Below, piece by piece: positions 1-10,118 of a DNA stretch of 64,000 bases. The position numbers and the translations under genes are program-made. Origin of the DNA: Gracilaria domingensis (lineage: Eukaryota; Rhodophyta; Florideophyceae; Gracilariales; Gracilariaceae); assembly GCA_022539475.1 (NCBI GenBank), contig VCMS01000034.1, positions 62,001 to 126,000 of the forward strand, written 5' to 3'. The number at the start of each line of letters is the position of its first letter. Position 1 is the first letter of the stretch. The notes under the pieces were generated by a model. It made no database searches. It was not told the origin of the DNA and saw only the letters and a program-made list of their open reading frames with translations.

Positions 1-477
1 TCCTTCGACGCTTTCGACGCTTCATCAACAAGCCGCAGAAGGGGCGCGGCTGTGGAGGACGGAGACGAGGGCTGGCGGAGCTGCGGCCGCGCGTGGCGGG
101 GTGGAGGAGGGGGAGGAGGAGGAGAGAGACGGGTGGCGCTGGTGAGAGGTCGCAGCAGCAGGCGTCAGGCGGGGGCGGCGTGCACTGCTGCATGGCGCAA
201 ACTGCGCGTTTGCGGGCTGAACGGCGCGCGTGGCGCTGCTGGCCACGTGGTGCTGCACCGATCGGCCGCCGGTGCCGGCGACATGCCAGAGTGTCGCTAC
301 CCCGGTGACGGCGGCCCGGCTATCAAACGGGCCCCGCTATCACACGGACCAGAGCGGCAACTCCCAAATACCTCAACGATGGACGACGAATGTCCGCGCC
401 ACACCAAGCAGCGCCCAGTTCGCGCTCGCCCGCCGTCGCTGACCGGCGCATCTGGCGCGGTGCCACAGGCCGTTGTG
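1..477. other. GC-rich leader upstream of the peptidase gene
   Basis: The reading frame of the downstream peptidase stays open through this stretch, but it opens at a GTG (52), and its in-frame ATGs at 283 and 379 lead only into low-complexity Arg/Gly/Pro-rich sequence with no domain. I read it as promoter and 5' UTR, or a poorly conserved N-terminal extension. No other gene is visible. Confidence 0.5.
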
Positions 478-2748
478 ATGGGCTCCTCCGTGCAGTCGCC
501 GCCTGCCTCGCCGCTTTCGGTGGCGCTGCCCCGCATGGCCGCCGCCGCCGGCATTGGGCTTGCTGTCATCGCCGCGGAGTATTTGAGGAGGCGGAGACGT
601 GGCCCCGTTCGATCCTCCCCCCCGGTTCCGGTTGAGAAGCCCCATGACGTCGTGTTTGGAAAGGTGGACGGTCAGTTTCACGGCGATGGGCCGCTAATTG
701 ATCCGCCGGAGCGTATTGGCGATCCGTTCTTTTGGATGCGGGACGATGAGCGCAAGGACCCGCACGTGTTGCAGCATCTTCGCGAGGAGAATGCGTACAC
801 CAATTACATGACGTTGGCGGATCGCCCGTTTGTGCAACGCGTTTACAAGGAGCTCTTGTCTCACTTTGTCGAGACCGATTCTACCGTGCCGGTAAAGGCT
901 AGGCAGTACGCATACTACGTCAGAACCGTCAAAGGAAAGAGTTACCAGTATTTTTGCCGCAAGCCCATTGTCGATGGTGCTCATGGCTCCGAGGAGATCA
1001 TGCTTGACGTCAACTTTCTGGCAAGAGGTAAGAAGCACTGTAACGTAGGGGGAGTCCACGTCAGTCCGGATGACAATATCATGGCCTACGTGGTGGATTT
1101 TTCCGGCTATGAAACTTTTGACATTTACTTCAAGGATCTCAGAACCGGTCACATTTTGGAACAGGATACTATCCGTGGCACAGCTGGTGATGTAGAATGG
1201 GGTCACGATAACTCCTCTGTGTATTATGCAACCTTTGATGATTCGCACCGTCCGTACAAGTTGTGGACTCATGTCATGCGTACTGGTCAACCCCCAGATG
1301 CTGATTTACCAGACGATTCGTGTCTCTATACCGAGAATGACACTGAGTTCTATTTGGGCTTTGGCAAATCGCTGTCGCAGCGCTTTCTCATCGTCAGCTC
1401 CTCTGCCAGCACACTATCAGAGAATCGCTTCCTAGATCTCCTCAACCCGGACGCTGGTCTAACATTGTTCCGCGAGCGAAAGGCTGGTGTACTATATCGG
1501 GTATCGCATGCTACAGACAACTGCTTTTATGTAACCACCAATATTGAAGGTGCCACTAACTTCAAACTTATGCGTACGACTACCAGTGCCCCTGATGTTT
1601 GGAATGAATTTCTTCCTTACGACAAAGACGTCAAGATCAACTCGGTGCACTCTTTTAAAACATTTGCGGTCCTGTCTGGTAGAAGGGGCGGTTATGAACA
1701 GCTGTGGGTGCTTCCAGAACATGATATGCAGCAGATGTACCTCCTTGAAGCTGAAGAAACCGCACATGTTATCGGCGTAGGGAACAACCTCGAATACGAC
1801 TCCCCCTCGTTTCGATACGTCTACTCGTCGCTCACCACTCCCAGACGAGACTACGAGTATAATGTTGGCTCGAAGGAAAGCACCTGCCTCAAAGAACAGG
1901 ATGTGCCTGGGTACAATGGGGAGTTGTACAAGACGGAACGCTTGGAAGCTACAAGCCCGGACGGCACGGTGGTACCAATCTCACTAGTATACAACTCGAA
2001 GGCGATATCACAGGATGGCCCGAATAAGTTGCATTTGTACGGATACGGTTCGTACGAGATATCTATAGATCCCAACTTCTCTATGACCAGGCTTCCAATG
2101 CTGGATCGGGGTGTAATTTACGCAATTGCTCACATTCGAGGAGGGGGAGAGTTTGGCCGGGAGTGGTATGAGGCTGCGAGGTTTGAAACCAAGTCAAAGA
2201 CATTCGAAGATTTCTGTGCGTGCGCAGAACAGTTGATAGATGTGGGGAAGACCACTCCGCGACTTTTGTCGATTGAAGGTCGCTCTGCGGGCGGTCTTCT
2301 GATGGGGGCAGTATTGAACATGCGTCCAGAACTTTTCAAGGCAGCTATTGCGGGGGTTCCTTTTGTGGACGTGATGAACACAATGTCTGACCCGACGATT
2401 CCTTTGACGACGGGAGAATGGCAAGAATGGGGCAATCCGCACGAAAGAAAGTATTTCGATGCCATCAAACAGTACTGCCCATATTCCAATGTAGGGCCAA
2501 AACCGTACCCGGCGGTGCTCATCCTTGCCGGATTGTATGATCCGCGGGTGATGTATTCTGAGCCAATGAAATGGGCGGCCAAGCTGAGAAAGTACACCAC
2601 GAGAAGTGATCCCATTCTACTGAAAGTGGACATGTCCAGCGGTCATTTCTCGGCGTCAAACAGATACAGTTTTCTGTCGGAAAAGGCGTTCGATATGGCA
2701 TGGGTGCTTCGGCAGCTGGACGCCCCGGAGGAGCCGATCTCGTCGTAG
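478..2748 (+). CDS. Oligopeptidase B-like serine peptidase (S9A)
   Basis: Prolyl-oligopeptidase-family peptidase, most like oligopeptidase B, which cleaves short peptides after Arg or Lys. From the ATG at 478 the protein is 756 aa. Residues 19-40 form a short hydrophobic segment followed by a run of Arg, suggesting a membrane anchor or targeting signal. The beta-propeller domain begins near the DPFFWMRDDERKDP motif (usual start of the family), and the C-terminal alpha/beta-hydrolase domain has the catalytic triad: Ser603 in GRSAGG, Asp688 in LYDPRV and His723 in SGHFSAS. Family members are about 680-720 aa, so the excess is all N-terminal. The frame is open further upstream (ATGs at 283 and 379), so the start is uncertain; 478 is chosen because it directly precedes the hydrophobic segment. 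No intron is needed. Confidence 0.9.
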   Translation: MGSSVQSPPASPLSVALPRMAAAAGIGLAVIAAEYLRRRRRGPVRSSPPVPVEKPHDVVFGKVDGQFHGDGPLIDPPERIGDPFFWMRDDERKDPHVLQHLREENAYTNYMTLADRPFVQRVYKELLSHFVETDSTVPVKARQYAYYVRTVKGKSYQYFCRKPIVDGAHGSEEIMLDVNFLARGKKHCNVGGVHVSPDDNIMAYVVDFSGYETFDIYFKDLRTGHILEQDTIRGTAGDVEWGHDNSSVYYATFDDSHRPYKLWTHVMRTGQPPDADLPDDSCLYTENDTEFYLGFGKSLSQRFLIVSSSASTLSENRFLDLLNPDAGLTLFRERKAGVLYRVSHATDNCFYVTTNIEGATNFKLMRTTTSAPDVWNEFLPYDKDVKINSVHSFKTFAVLSGRRGGYEQLWVLPEHDMQQMYLLEAEETAHVIGVGNNLEYDSPSFRYVYSSLTTPRRDYEYNVGSKESTCLKEQDVPGYNGELYKTERLEATSPDGTVVPISLVYNSKAISQDGPNKLHLYGYGSYEISIDPNFSMTRLPMLDRGVIYAIAHIRGGGEFGREWYEAARFETKSKTFEDFCACAEQLIDVGKTTPRLLSIEGRSAGGLLMGAVLNMRPELFKAAIAGVPFVDVMNTMSDPTIPLTTGEWQEWGNPHERKYFDAIKQYCPYSNVGPKPYPAVLILAGLYDPRVMYSEPMKWAAKLRKYTTRSDPILLKVDMSSGHFSASNRYSFLSEKAFDMAWVLRQLDAPEEPISS

Positions 2749-3165
2749 ATTGTCACCAAGTATTCTCTGAAATTGGTGTGGAGTTAATTTGGTGGCAGAC
2801 GTGTTTTGTGGAAAGACGTGGGCGTGAGGGTTCGATATCAGATGTGAGTGTTGTTCCGCGCTGAGTCTTGCTGTATTCAAGAACGATAAAGTTACTTGTA
2901 AGTTGACAACTTGAATAGCAATGGTGGTCGTCGCATCCGCCATGATGCGACATTTGTTAACGTAGGCGTTATCCTTTTAGCTCGGGCGTTAAAAGCTCTT
3001 ATACATCTGGCACTGGTGGTAAATGTCGGTACACTTGGTTGGCACCGGCGTAACTTGTGTCCATTCAAATTGGTTTGATTGAGCGAATCACAAATGTGTC
3101 ACGGCGACCATTTATTGGCGCAGCGCGTGCTATCGGAAACAATGCAACGCTTCATGGGACACAGC
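2749..3165. other. Intergenic: peptidase 3' end and PolX promoter
   Basis: No coding signal is seen. The interval separates two plus-strand genes and ends in the E2F-type site that abuts the polymerase ORF. Confidence 0.5.
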
Positions 3166-3179
3166 TTTTGGCGCGAAAA
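3166..3179 (+). promoter_or_regulatory. E2F/DP-type site in PolX promoter
   Basis: The 14-base string TTTTGGCGCGAAAA is an exact match to the classical E2F consensus TTTSGCGCSAAA and is nearly self-complementary. It touches the first ATG (3179) of the DNA polymerase ORF. That makes S-phase control of the gene plausible, and suggests translation starts at the next ATG (3272). Confidence 0.6.
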
Positions 3180-5161
3180 TGTTGTGCCGAAAGGCTCATT
3201 TAATCCGCCACTTGCTCCACCCTCTTTCCCGTCCTCCTCCCCGCCGTCTTCCTAGATGTCCCGACTGCCCAATGGTGCCTGCCTCCCGAATATGCCCATC
3301 CGAACGGCAGATTTTCATCAATCATCACGTCTTTCTAATACCTAGTCTGCTCTTCACCAAACGTGCCGCACAGCGCCTTCTCGAACGGCTTCGTGAGCAT
3401 GGGGGTGACGGTCGTGTACTGCCACACGCAGAAGAGGGGTTTCGCTCTGTTCAAACTCTTTTGAAAGACCATTCTGGGTCTGCTTCACAGCAGTTTGTCG
3501 TAGCAGATTCAGCCATTCTTTCAAAGTATTCACATTTATGTGCTCTACCGCTTCGACCCACTCGGTGGCTGCAAGACAGTCTGCGTGATCTACGTATAAA
3601 GTCGCCTGATCTGTATCCTGGTGCCAACCCTTCGCCGCAGACTTGTTTATCAGTCCAACCATCGCCAAATCCTCCGACAAAGCGAAACTTGAACTTCACA
3701 GAGTTTCGTGCAGAAGTGAATTATTCAACCCTATCTCCACCGTCAAAACGTAGGAAGATCTCTGATGCATCAGCCAATTCCAATTATGAGAAACCAGAGC
3801 CACCCTCTCAGAAAGCAGAGAAACCAACTGTGGCCAAAAATCTGTTGCCACTTTTCGAGGACAGTGAAAGAAATTCTCAAGTCAACAATTCCTCTCTTGC
3901 CTTAGCCTCTACAGTCCGCTCTGGTACCATCAGTCGATGGGCCTGTGAGATTCGTCCCATGCTCACTGCATCTGACTACCCCATGAACGTCATGATATGT
4001 GAGCTGCTGGGTATTGTACAGGAAGCTTATTCGCTGAAGAAGGACCACTTCCGTTCTCTGGGTTACCAGAGAGCCATCGCTAAGATTCGAACGCTTTCTT
4101 ATGAAATATTAACCACTGACGACGTTGATTCACTTGGTGTAGAGAGAGCCATAGGTGCAAGAATGCAACGAAAAATTGTTGAAATCATCACTACCAGAAG
4201 ATTGTTGCAGGCTGAGGCAGTCTTGAACAATCCCCAAAATGTGGCCGTCAAAACACTGTGCAACATATGGGGCGTCGGTCCAGTGAAGGCAATGGGACTT
4301 GTGGCGCGAGGAATTACCACCATCTCACAGCTTCGCAAGGCATCTGCGGAAAACAAGGATTTGCTAGATATGAACCAGAGAATTGGTTTGAAACGCTATG
4401 AAGATCTTCTGCATCGTATACCAAGAAGGCATGTTGGGGAACTAGAGCGATATGTCCGAAAAATAACGAAGCAAGTAGATACCTCGCTCGATATAACTGT
4501 GGCTGGAAGTTATCTTCGAGGAAAGTCGTCGTGCGGTGATGTCGATATCATGGTTGTTGGTTCCTCTGAAAAACTTAGACATTCGTTTCCAAAAGTTATC
4601 AAACGCATGAGGCAGGAAGGAGTGCTAACTGATGATCTCATTGAAGGACCCGGAAAGTACTTCGGCATTTTCAAGTTCCCCGGTCGTCGTCACGGCCGTA
4701 TTGATTTATTTGCTGTGCCTCACGAACAATACCCTTACGCACTTTTGACCTACACCGGCAGTGCAGTGTTCAATAGGTAAGTTTCTTACGCCCTTCTCGT
4801 CTGCTTCTTGTTACCATTCGTGTCCGTTTAACAAATGATGATCTCGTCTGGTGGATGCGGTTTTAATTCATATCAGGTCCATGAGAGCTAAAGCCCGAAC
4901 ATATGGTTACAGTCTGAGCCACAAAGGAATGCAACGAGTTTGTAAAAAAAAGCATTCTCAAACCAAGGTGGTACGTTGACAATCTCAATCAATCCCGTGA
5001 ATGAAAAGTGTTAACATCCTCTATCTTGTTTAACATCATTTGTCTTATTTTCCATTATTCCCACAATCCAGGGAGCTCCCATTATGGTCCAGAATGAAAA
5101 GGAGATTTTTCGACTTCTAGACATTCGTTATGTTCCTCCTTCGGCGCGGAGCATCTCATAG
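3179..5161 (+). CDS. DNA polymerase family X (lambda/beta type), three exons
   Basis: Repair polymerase with an N-terminal BRCT-like region (from about MVPASRICPS), a linker rich in Ser and Pro, an 8-kDa/fingers helix-hairpin-helix part (GVGPVKAMGLVARG), and the palm. Palm carboxylates are Asp454 and Asp456 (GDVDIMV) and Asp509 (GRIDLF), numbered from 3179. The uninterrupted ORF stops at 4780, but homology continues across two introns: 4777-4876 (GTAAGT...CAG, 100 nt) and 4971-5071 (GTACGT...CAG, 101 nt). The joined frame reads FNRSMRAKARTYGYSLS, then PIMVQNEKEIFRLLDIRYV and a stop at 5161, which is the usual PolX C-terminus. Full length is 593 aa from 3179, or 562 aa from the ATG at 3272; the second is favoured because an E2F-type site sits against the first ATG. 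Likely role: gap filling in base-excision repair or end joining. Confidence 0.92.
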
Positions 5162-6897
5162 TGGTGATAGCGTCATGCTTCATATCTTCACAATGATTAT
5201 TTTCTCATACTTTAGATCGGTCTTACTTCGTCATATTGTGTATCTATTCTGTACAGAGTTGTAAATGTCAATAGCTTTGATCTTTTTCTACTTGTCCTAA
5301 CGGATCTGATGTTAAATTTGCACGCTGTCAAGAAAACTCCATAAGTTGAACATGGTTGATGAAGAAAAAAGCAACGAGAGATCTGCAAGGTTGCCTGACT
5401 ACAAGTTTCGTGTCCAACAGTAAGAATTGCACTTCATTGACAGCATGGACAACATTTCAAAGAGAAATACCAGGGGTACTTCAAAGATGTTGGCGAAGTT
5501 TAGGAAGTACGGATTTGTACTCGCAGTTATTGTTATTGTTCAAACAAGAAAATATTGGTGGGTCTCCTGCCAATCCATGCGTACGCGTAATACTTAGCGC
5601 AACAATGCGAATTGTATTTGCAAACGTTGACAAGAAAACATCCTCATCAGTTCTTAGCCTTCTTAGAGAGAGAAAACTATCTATAGATAGTTCTACTTTA
5701 GCCCTGTGGCGGCTATTGTCCGCAATAAAGAAGAAAAAGTGCGCGTAATACTCTAGGTAGGAGGAATTAGTGTAGGAGTTCATAAACGAGAAAGAGAGAG
5801 AGTGTGTGGAGATGAGAATAATTGTAGGTCGTTGGGTCTCGAACAAACCCACGCATCAGCTTCACCGGTTCCATGAAGAGAAAGAGAGAAGGAGAGAGTT
5901 CATCTAAACGTCGTGCAAGAAAGGGAGCAATGACAGTCTCTACCAAGTAATTGCAAGTCAAAGCCCAGAAATGTTAAGAAGAAGACTGCATCGCTTTAAC
6001 AAGTGGAACCCAAACCAAATTGACGAAAAGAGAATAATCTTCGTAGTTGACGAAAAGCGAATAATCTTCGTAGTATTATACGCGGCTTATCCATGCCCGC
6101 CACACACTGCCGAAGAGATTCGATTTAGATCGGACCGTAGTCGATCCCTGTTTCCTATGTTTATCTTCCCCATTTCAGCTTCTTGAAATGTCTTACCAAC
6201 ATACTAGAGGCAGAACTTGTAGGAATAGTACCGCCTCATAACGCAACTAAGCTTTCTTCTGTTGCTGCATGTTGCAGATTGCAAGTTATCTGAGGCTTGA
6301 ACACGAGATCGTCAATCGCGCAGTCCAGTGCGCAGAGGCACTGACAACTCACTCGCGAAAGATGGTGCACGTCACCTGACGTCACGACTCGGGACATCAG
6401 TATGTGGTTATTGCTCTGTGATGAGCAGGCATGGCCGATTGTGCGCCTCTGAAAGGGTTTTGTTTGCTATTGCCACATATCGTCCCACATGCCGGTTGAG
6501 TTATCGTCAGTGCTGCACCTTCATATCTGTGACAGTTTCACAAGTTGTGAAAGCACAGAAGTGGGCCGCAGACTTCGTGTTGTGAAGGTGCTAAGAATCG
6601 TTTTACCATAATATCATCATACGTGGATCGCATGTGGCGCATAAGCATACGCATATCGCCTGAGCAAAACTTTCGGGCTTCCAGGTTTACCATCTCCGCG
6701 AGAGATATGTATTTGAACACTTGACTCACATGCACTGGCGGTTTGTGTGCAGAACTAGCTATGAACTAATCAGAGGTAGTGCGTTGCGACTGATATGCTT
6801 GGAATCGTGCAGAGTTGGAGCGTAACGCAGTTTGTCGAGTGAAAGCTTGTAGGTAGAGGGTCATGCATCTAGCAAGGTGGTATGAGACGGCTTGAGT
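5162..6897. other. Gene-poor interval
   Basis: No recognisable gene. An ORF at 5356-5748 (+, 130 aa, Ser/Leu/Lys-rich) has no domain and lacks a convincing start context. The interval holds an 18-bp perfect palindrome at 5685-5702, GA-rich simple sequence around 5789-5900, and a 27-bp tandem duplication at 6020-6073. Confidence 0.5.
6020..6073. repeat. Two-copy 27-bp direct tandem repeat
   Basis: Copies at 6020-6046 and 6047-6073 differ at one position (AGAATAATC versus CGAATAATC). The unit length is a multiple of three, so it would not disturb a frame, but no credible gene covers it. Confidence 0.85.
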
Positions 6898-7368
6898 TCA
6901 AAAACGCGCCAATAGTAACTTGGGACCAAGCCGGGCGATATAGGTTACAGAAGAGCAAAAGTAGGTGCAGACGTGCTTAGGGCTTATGCTCACTTTCCGC
7001 ACGATCACAGTGAACCATTTCACGCTCCGTGGTGGTAGATATAGATTGGTGTTGGACGGAGTGGACGGCAACATGTGACTCAGTTGAAAGTTGACGGAAG
7101 GGACGGCAGTTGGTGGAGTGTTGGCCGACGGTGAGGACGACGGGGGGAAGTCCATAACGGTGCTCCAGAAGGAGCGCGATGACGACGAGCGCTTCTTGTC
7201 AGTCGGGGGCGAGTTGTTCGCCGGGGGCTTGTCGGGTTGCGGTCGCAGGTCGGGGTTGGAGGAGCGAAGGTTGGGGTTGTGGTACGACGGCACGGCATGG
7301 ATGACGCCTTCCATGTCCACGGCGTGTGTACTGCCGCGGTTGTATCCTATGAGCTTGTTGAGATCCAT
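6898..7368 (-). CDS. Hypothetical protein, Ser/Pro-rich
   Basis: Not recognised. From the ATG at 7368 the ORF gives 156 aa. The first ~95 residues (start MDLNKLIGYNRG, then Pro/Asn-rich and a KKRSSSSRSFW patch) come from GC-rich DNA like that of neighbouring genes. The tail below about 7080 is AT-richer and looks less coding, so a 3' splice or an earlier real end is possible. No signal peptide or membrane segment is clear. It lies on the same strand as the hypothetical gene at 7841-8767. Confidence 0.4.
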   Translation of the reverse strand: MDLNKLIGYNRGSTHAVDMEGVIHAVPSYHNPNLRSSNPDLRPQPDKPPANNSPPTDKKRSSSSRSFWSTVMDFPPSSSPSANTPPTAVPSVNFQLSHMLPSTPSNTNLYLPPRSVKWFTVIVRKVSISPKHVCTYFCSSVTYIARLGPKLLLARF

Positions 7369-7574
7369 GAGGGCCGGGGTGTGGCAAGAAGAGCGACGAG
7401 GAGGGCGGCGCACAACGGCGAGAAGACGCTATGCGCACGTCGGAAGCAAGTTGGAAGCGGGCAGAGGTGCAAGCGATTGCGCGACGGCAGATAGCACGCT
7501 ACAAGGGTGTTTACAACGAATATAGGTAACATGACGTCGTCAAGACAGTGTCGTGCCGACGTAGATACGTAACT

Positions 7575-7757
7575 TTACGTATCCTCGTAATACAGTCTGT
7601 AACGTTTCTGGCGCAGCTCCTCGCCAACGCCGAATCGCCTCACAAATTCCATGCCGAGTAGGGCTTCACCTGCGGCCGCCAATTTCCAAAACCACCGCCG
7701 TTGGCGCTTGCCGTCGCTCACCGTGCCAGCCCCCTCATCGCCGCTCTGTATGAGCAC
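7575..7757 (-). CDS. Possible small protein of 60 aa
   Basis: Short ORF with a basic patch (GKRQRRWFWKL), a small-residue stretch and a charged C-terminus (RQKRYRLYYEDT). The make-up resembles small organelle membrane subunits, but no family is recognised. It sits between two hypothetical ORFs on the same strand and could be an exon of either. Confidence 0.25.
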   Translation of the reverse strand: MLIQSGDEGAGTVSDGKRQRRWFWKLAAAGEALLGMEFVRRFGVGEELRQKRYRLYYEDT

Positions 7758-7840
7758 CGAATGACTTGGACCAGCTCATTCACAGAAGTCGCATGAGTGC
7801 CAGATGCTTGTAGCACCGACCTCACCACTCGTGTGTGCCC

Positions 7841-8767
7841 TCATTCATTGATTCCCTCATTGCCTCCAGGGCGCGCCGCCGGGTGCAAACATATCCCAAA
7901 GCATCGCGTGAAAACGTTACCACCTGCTGCGTTCGGCGACGGCTTCATGCGATAAGAAGCCCCCCTCAGCCTCCGCACGCGCACGCGACGCGCCTTCCCG
8001 TCCACCACTGCCACCCGCGGGACCCTTCCAATTTCTTCCACGAACAACGGAATTGACGCGCAACTCGGGCGCTCATCGTTGCTTCGTTCGGCTACCAGCA
8101 CGCGACTGAATTGTTCCACGTCCCTTTCCTCATCGCTTTCCGCCCGAAAGCTCCCTGCTGACACAAGCGAGACGTTGAACCCAGGTCGTCGAGAGCTGAA
8201 CAGTATACTTCGCATAGAGCGGCTGTGCCTGCTTGTGCTGCTGCCTTGTCTTTGTTGTCGTGGCGGCTGTGCAGTTTTCGCGTTGGATGAGCAGAACAAC
8301 ACGTAGTCCTCGCCAAGCAGTTGTTGCAACCGCTGCGGATTCACCGCCCCAATTATGTCATCGTTCGACACGCTGTGAGTCAAGCGCGACTTTCCGTGGT
8401 AGAAACTTGTGGCGCGATCCCTAGAAAACGGCGCCAGAGTGGGAGTGGCTGGCCGCGTAAACGACCGTCGCGCACGCCGCGGCGTACCATCAGTGTCCAG
8501 TCGTGAAGAGAGGCTGTTGAGACTCAAGCTTGTTCTGACGCGCGAGTGTTCGCGCCGCCACGCGAAAGAGTCAGAAGGCGGCCCGTCTGTGTCGGCATCG
8601 GAGTCGAACGCGCTCGGGTCAAAGCTGTGCACCTGCGTCCCATTCTCAGTCGACACTTTGAAGAAGCGCCCGCACGTCTGCGGCGGTGGTGCGCGCCGAG
8701 TTAGGATAGTAAGATTGTCGCTGCGGCGCTGCTCCGGTGAACGCAAGTGCGCGGTGAGAATAGACAT
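7841..8767 (-). CDS. Hypothetical basic Ser/Arg-rich protein
   Basis: A 308-aa ORF in coding-like GC-rich sequence, starting MSILTAHLRSPEQRRS. It has many basic-directed Ser sites (RRSF, SSRR, RSMRS), an acidic patch (DSDADTDGPPSD), and one better ordered segment near the middle (SNDDIIGAVNPQRLQQLLG then EDYVLFCSS). No catalytic motif, membrane segment or targeting peptide is evident. Likely disordered and possibly phosphorylated; function unknown. Confidence 0.55.
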   Translation of the reverse strand: MSILTAHLRSPEQRRSDNLTILTRRAPPPQTCGRFFKVSTENGTQVHSFDPSAFDSDADTDGPPSDSFAWRREHSRVRTSLSLNSLSSRLDTDGTPRRARRSFTRPATPTLAPFSRDRATSFYHGKSRLTHSVSNDDIIGAVNPQRLQQLLGEDYVLFCSSNAKTAQPPRQQRQGSSTSRHSRSMRSILFSSRRPGFNVSLVSAGSFRAESDEERDVEQFSRVLVAERSNDERPSCASIPLFVEEIGRVPRVAVVDGKARRVRVRRLRGASYRMKPSPNAAGGNVFTRCFGICLHPAARPGGNEGINE

Positions 8768-10118
8768 GACGAAGATGGCCGGATGTGGGAAAAGTGGCGT
8801 CGGCTGATTCCTGCCGTATAGTTACAGTATGGTGCCGGGCGGTCTAGGGTTGCCAACTTTACAGCGTTGAATTTCATACGTAATGGCGCGCCCCGGTCTT
8901 CGCTTCTGCCAACTGGGTTTTCCTGGCTCTCAACAGTCGGCTCGACAACGGAGCGCTTTCGGCTGGCGTCCTTCCGCGGAACGGCAATTTGGTGCCAGCG
9001 GTACGAACGGTACAGCGGTACGACAAGCTTCAAGGTAGGGGACGGAAAAGTTCCGTGGTCCCATGGCCTGACTCAAGGCACAGACTGCTGGCATCAGCAC
9101 ATGTAAAAACTCGAGGCTCTTTATTGTGTATCTTCTCGCGCGAGACGGCGTCAAGTTTGTCGCCGCCCTCGCCCAACCTGTCTTTCTGTGCTTTCGAAAT
9201 TCAAGAGCTTCCGCGCACCTGCCCTTGTAATAAGAGTTAAAACAGGCTTATGTTATCTTCGCATTCATTTCTAGTTGCGCGCGCTATTGAATCAAAATCA
9301 TGAGCTAAGTTTAGATATCCTGTTTGAACGCGAAGACAACAAGCACTCACTGTCCTCTTGATTTTATGACGTGAGTTCGCACTGTAATCAAGAAGGCGTA
9401 TAGCTCTCCATTCTCACGTCACCAATCCCAAAAAGAACGTAAGATTTTGGCGAGAATGAGACCAGAAGCAGAAGCAACTGTGCGTTAGCGTTGTGTTGCA
9501 AACGCACGCCAAGAGCATGCCCTTGTCCCAAGAAGGCAATAAAGTTTCAGAATGAGAACATGGCACACATATGTCATTTCAGGTGAGACACCTTAAAGAA
9601 TGAGGAGGACGTCCACTCGCGAGTCACCCACAATTTCACATAAGCTCGCTAGTTTGGAAAGGTATTCACGCAAGTTATTTTTGTAAGTCGACACACAAAC
9701 TTCCAGAATAAACCTATATGGAACATGAAGGTTTTCTAATTGCCACTACGTTAATATGGTCTGCGACTCCTTTTGCGAAGAAGCATTAGATCTACGCTGT
9801 TTCTGTAGGCATTTCTCTCTTAAGGAAGGCCAAAAGTTTTGAAGGTTGCTGCTTGATCATGTCTATCATCGATTTTTCTTGTCGCTTCTTGTGGCGTAGG
9901 TAGCTCGTTTTGTCGTGACACACTTGTGAGCGGACAGCAAAAACGAACAAATTGCCACTACAAACCAGAAATATGCATGAGGTTCTTGTTAGTTATGGTT
10001 CTCTACATCAAATACTATCAGACTATGAGCAACGAAGAACTTCTAAGGAATTCCAAAAAGCCGCTCATCTCGGTTACGAACGAGATAAGCATGCACAAGC
10101 CTCATAAAACCGTTGTTG
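8768..10118. other. Gene-free interval
   Basis: No ORF here shows family motifs or coding bias; the longest (8701-9033 on minus, 9926-10210 on plus) look like chance. The interval is AT-richer after about 9240. Confidence 0.5.

Noticed and set aside
5356-5748. 130-aa ORF in the gene-poor stretch
   Set aside because: AT-rich, no domain or targeting signal, weak start context; possible but not supported.
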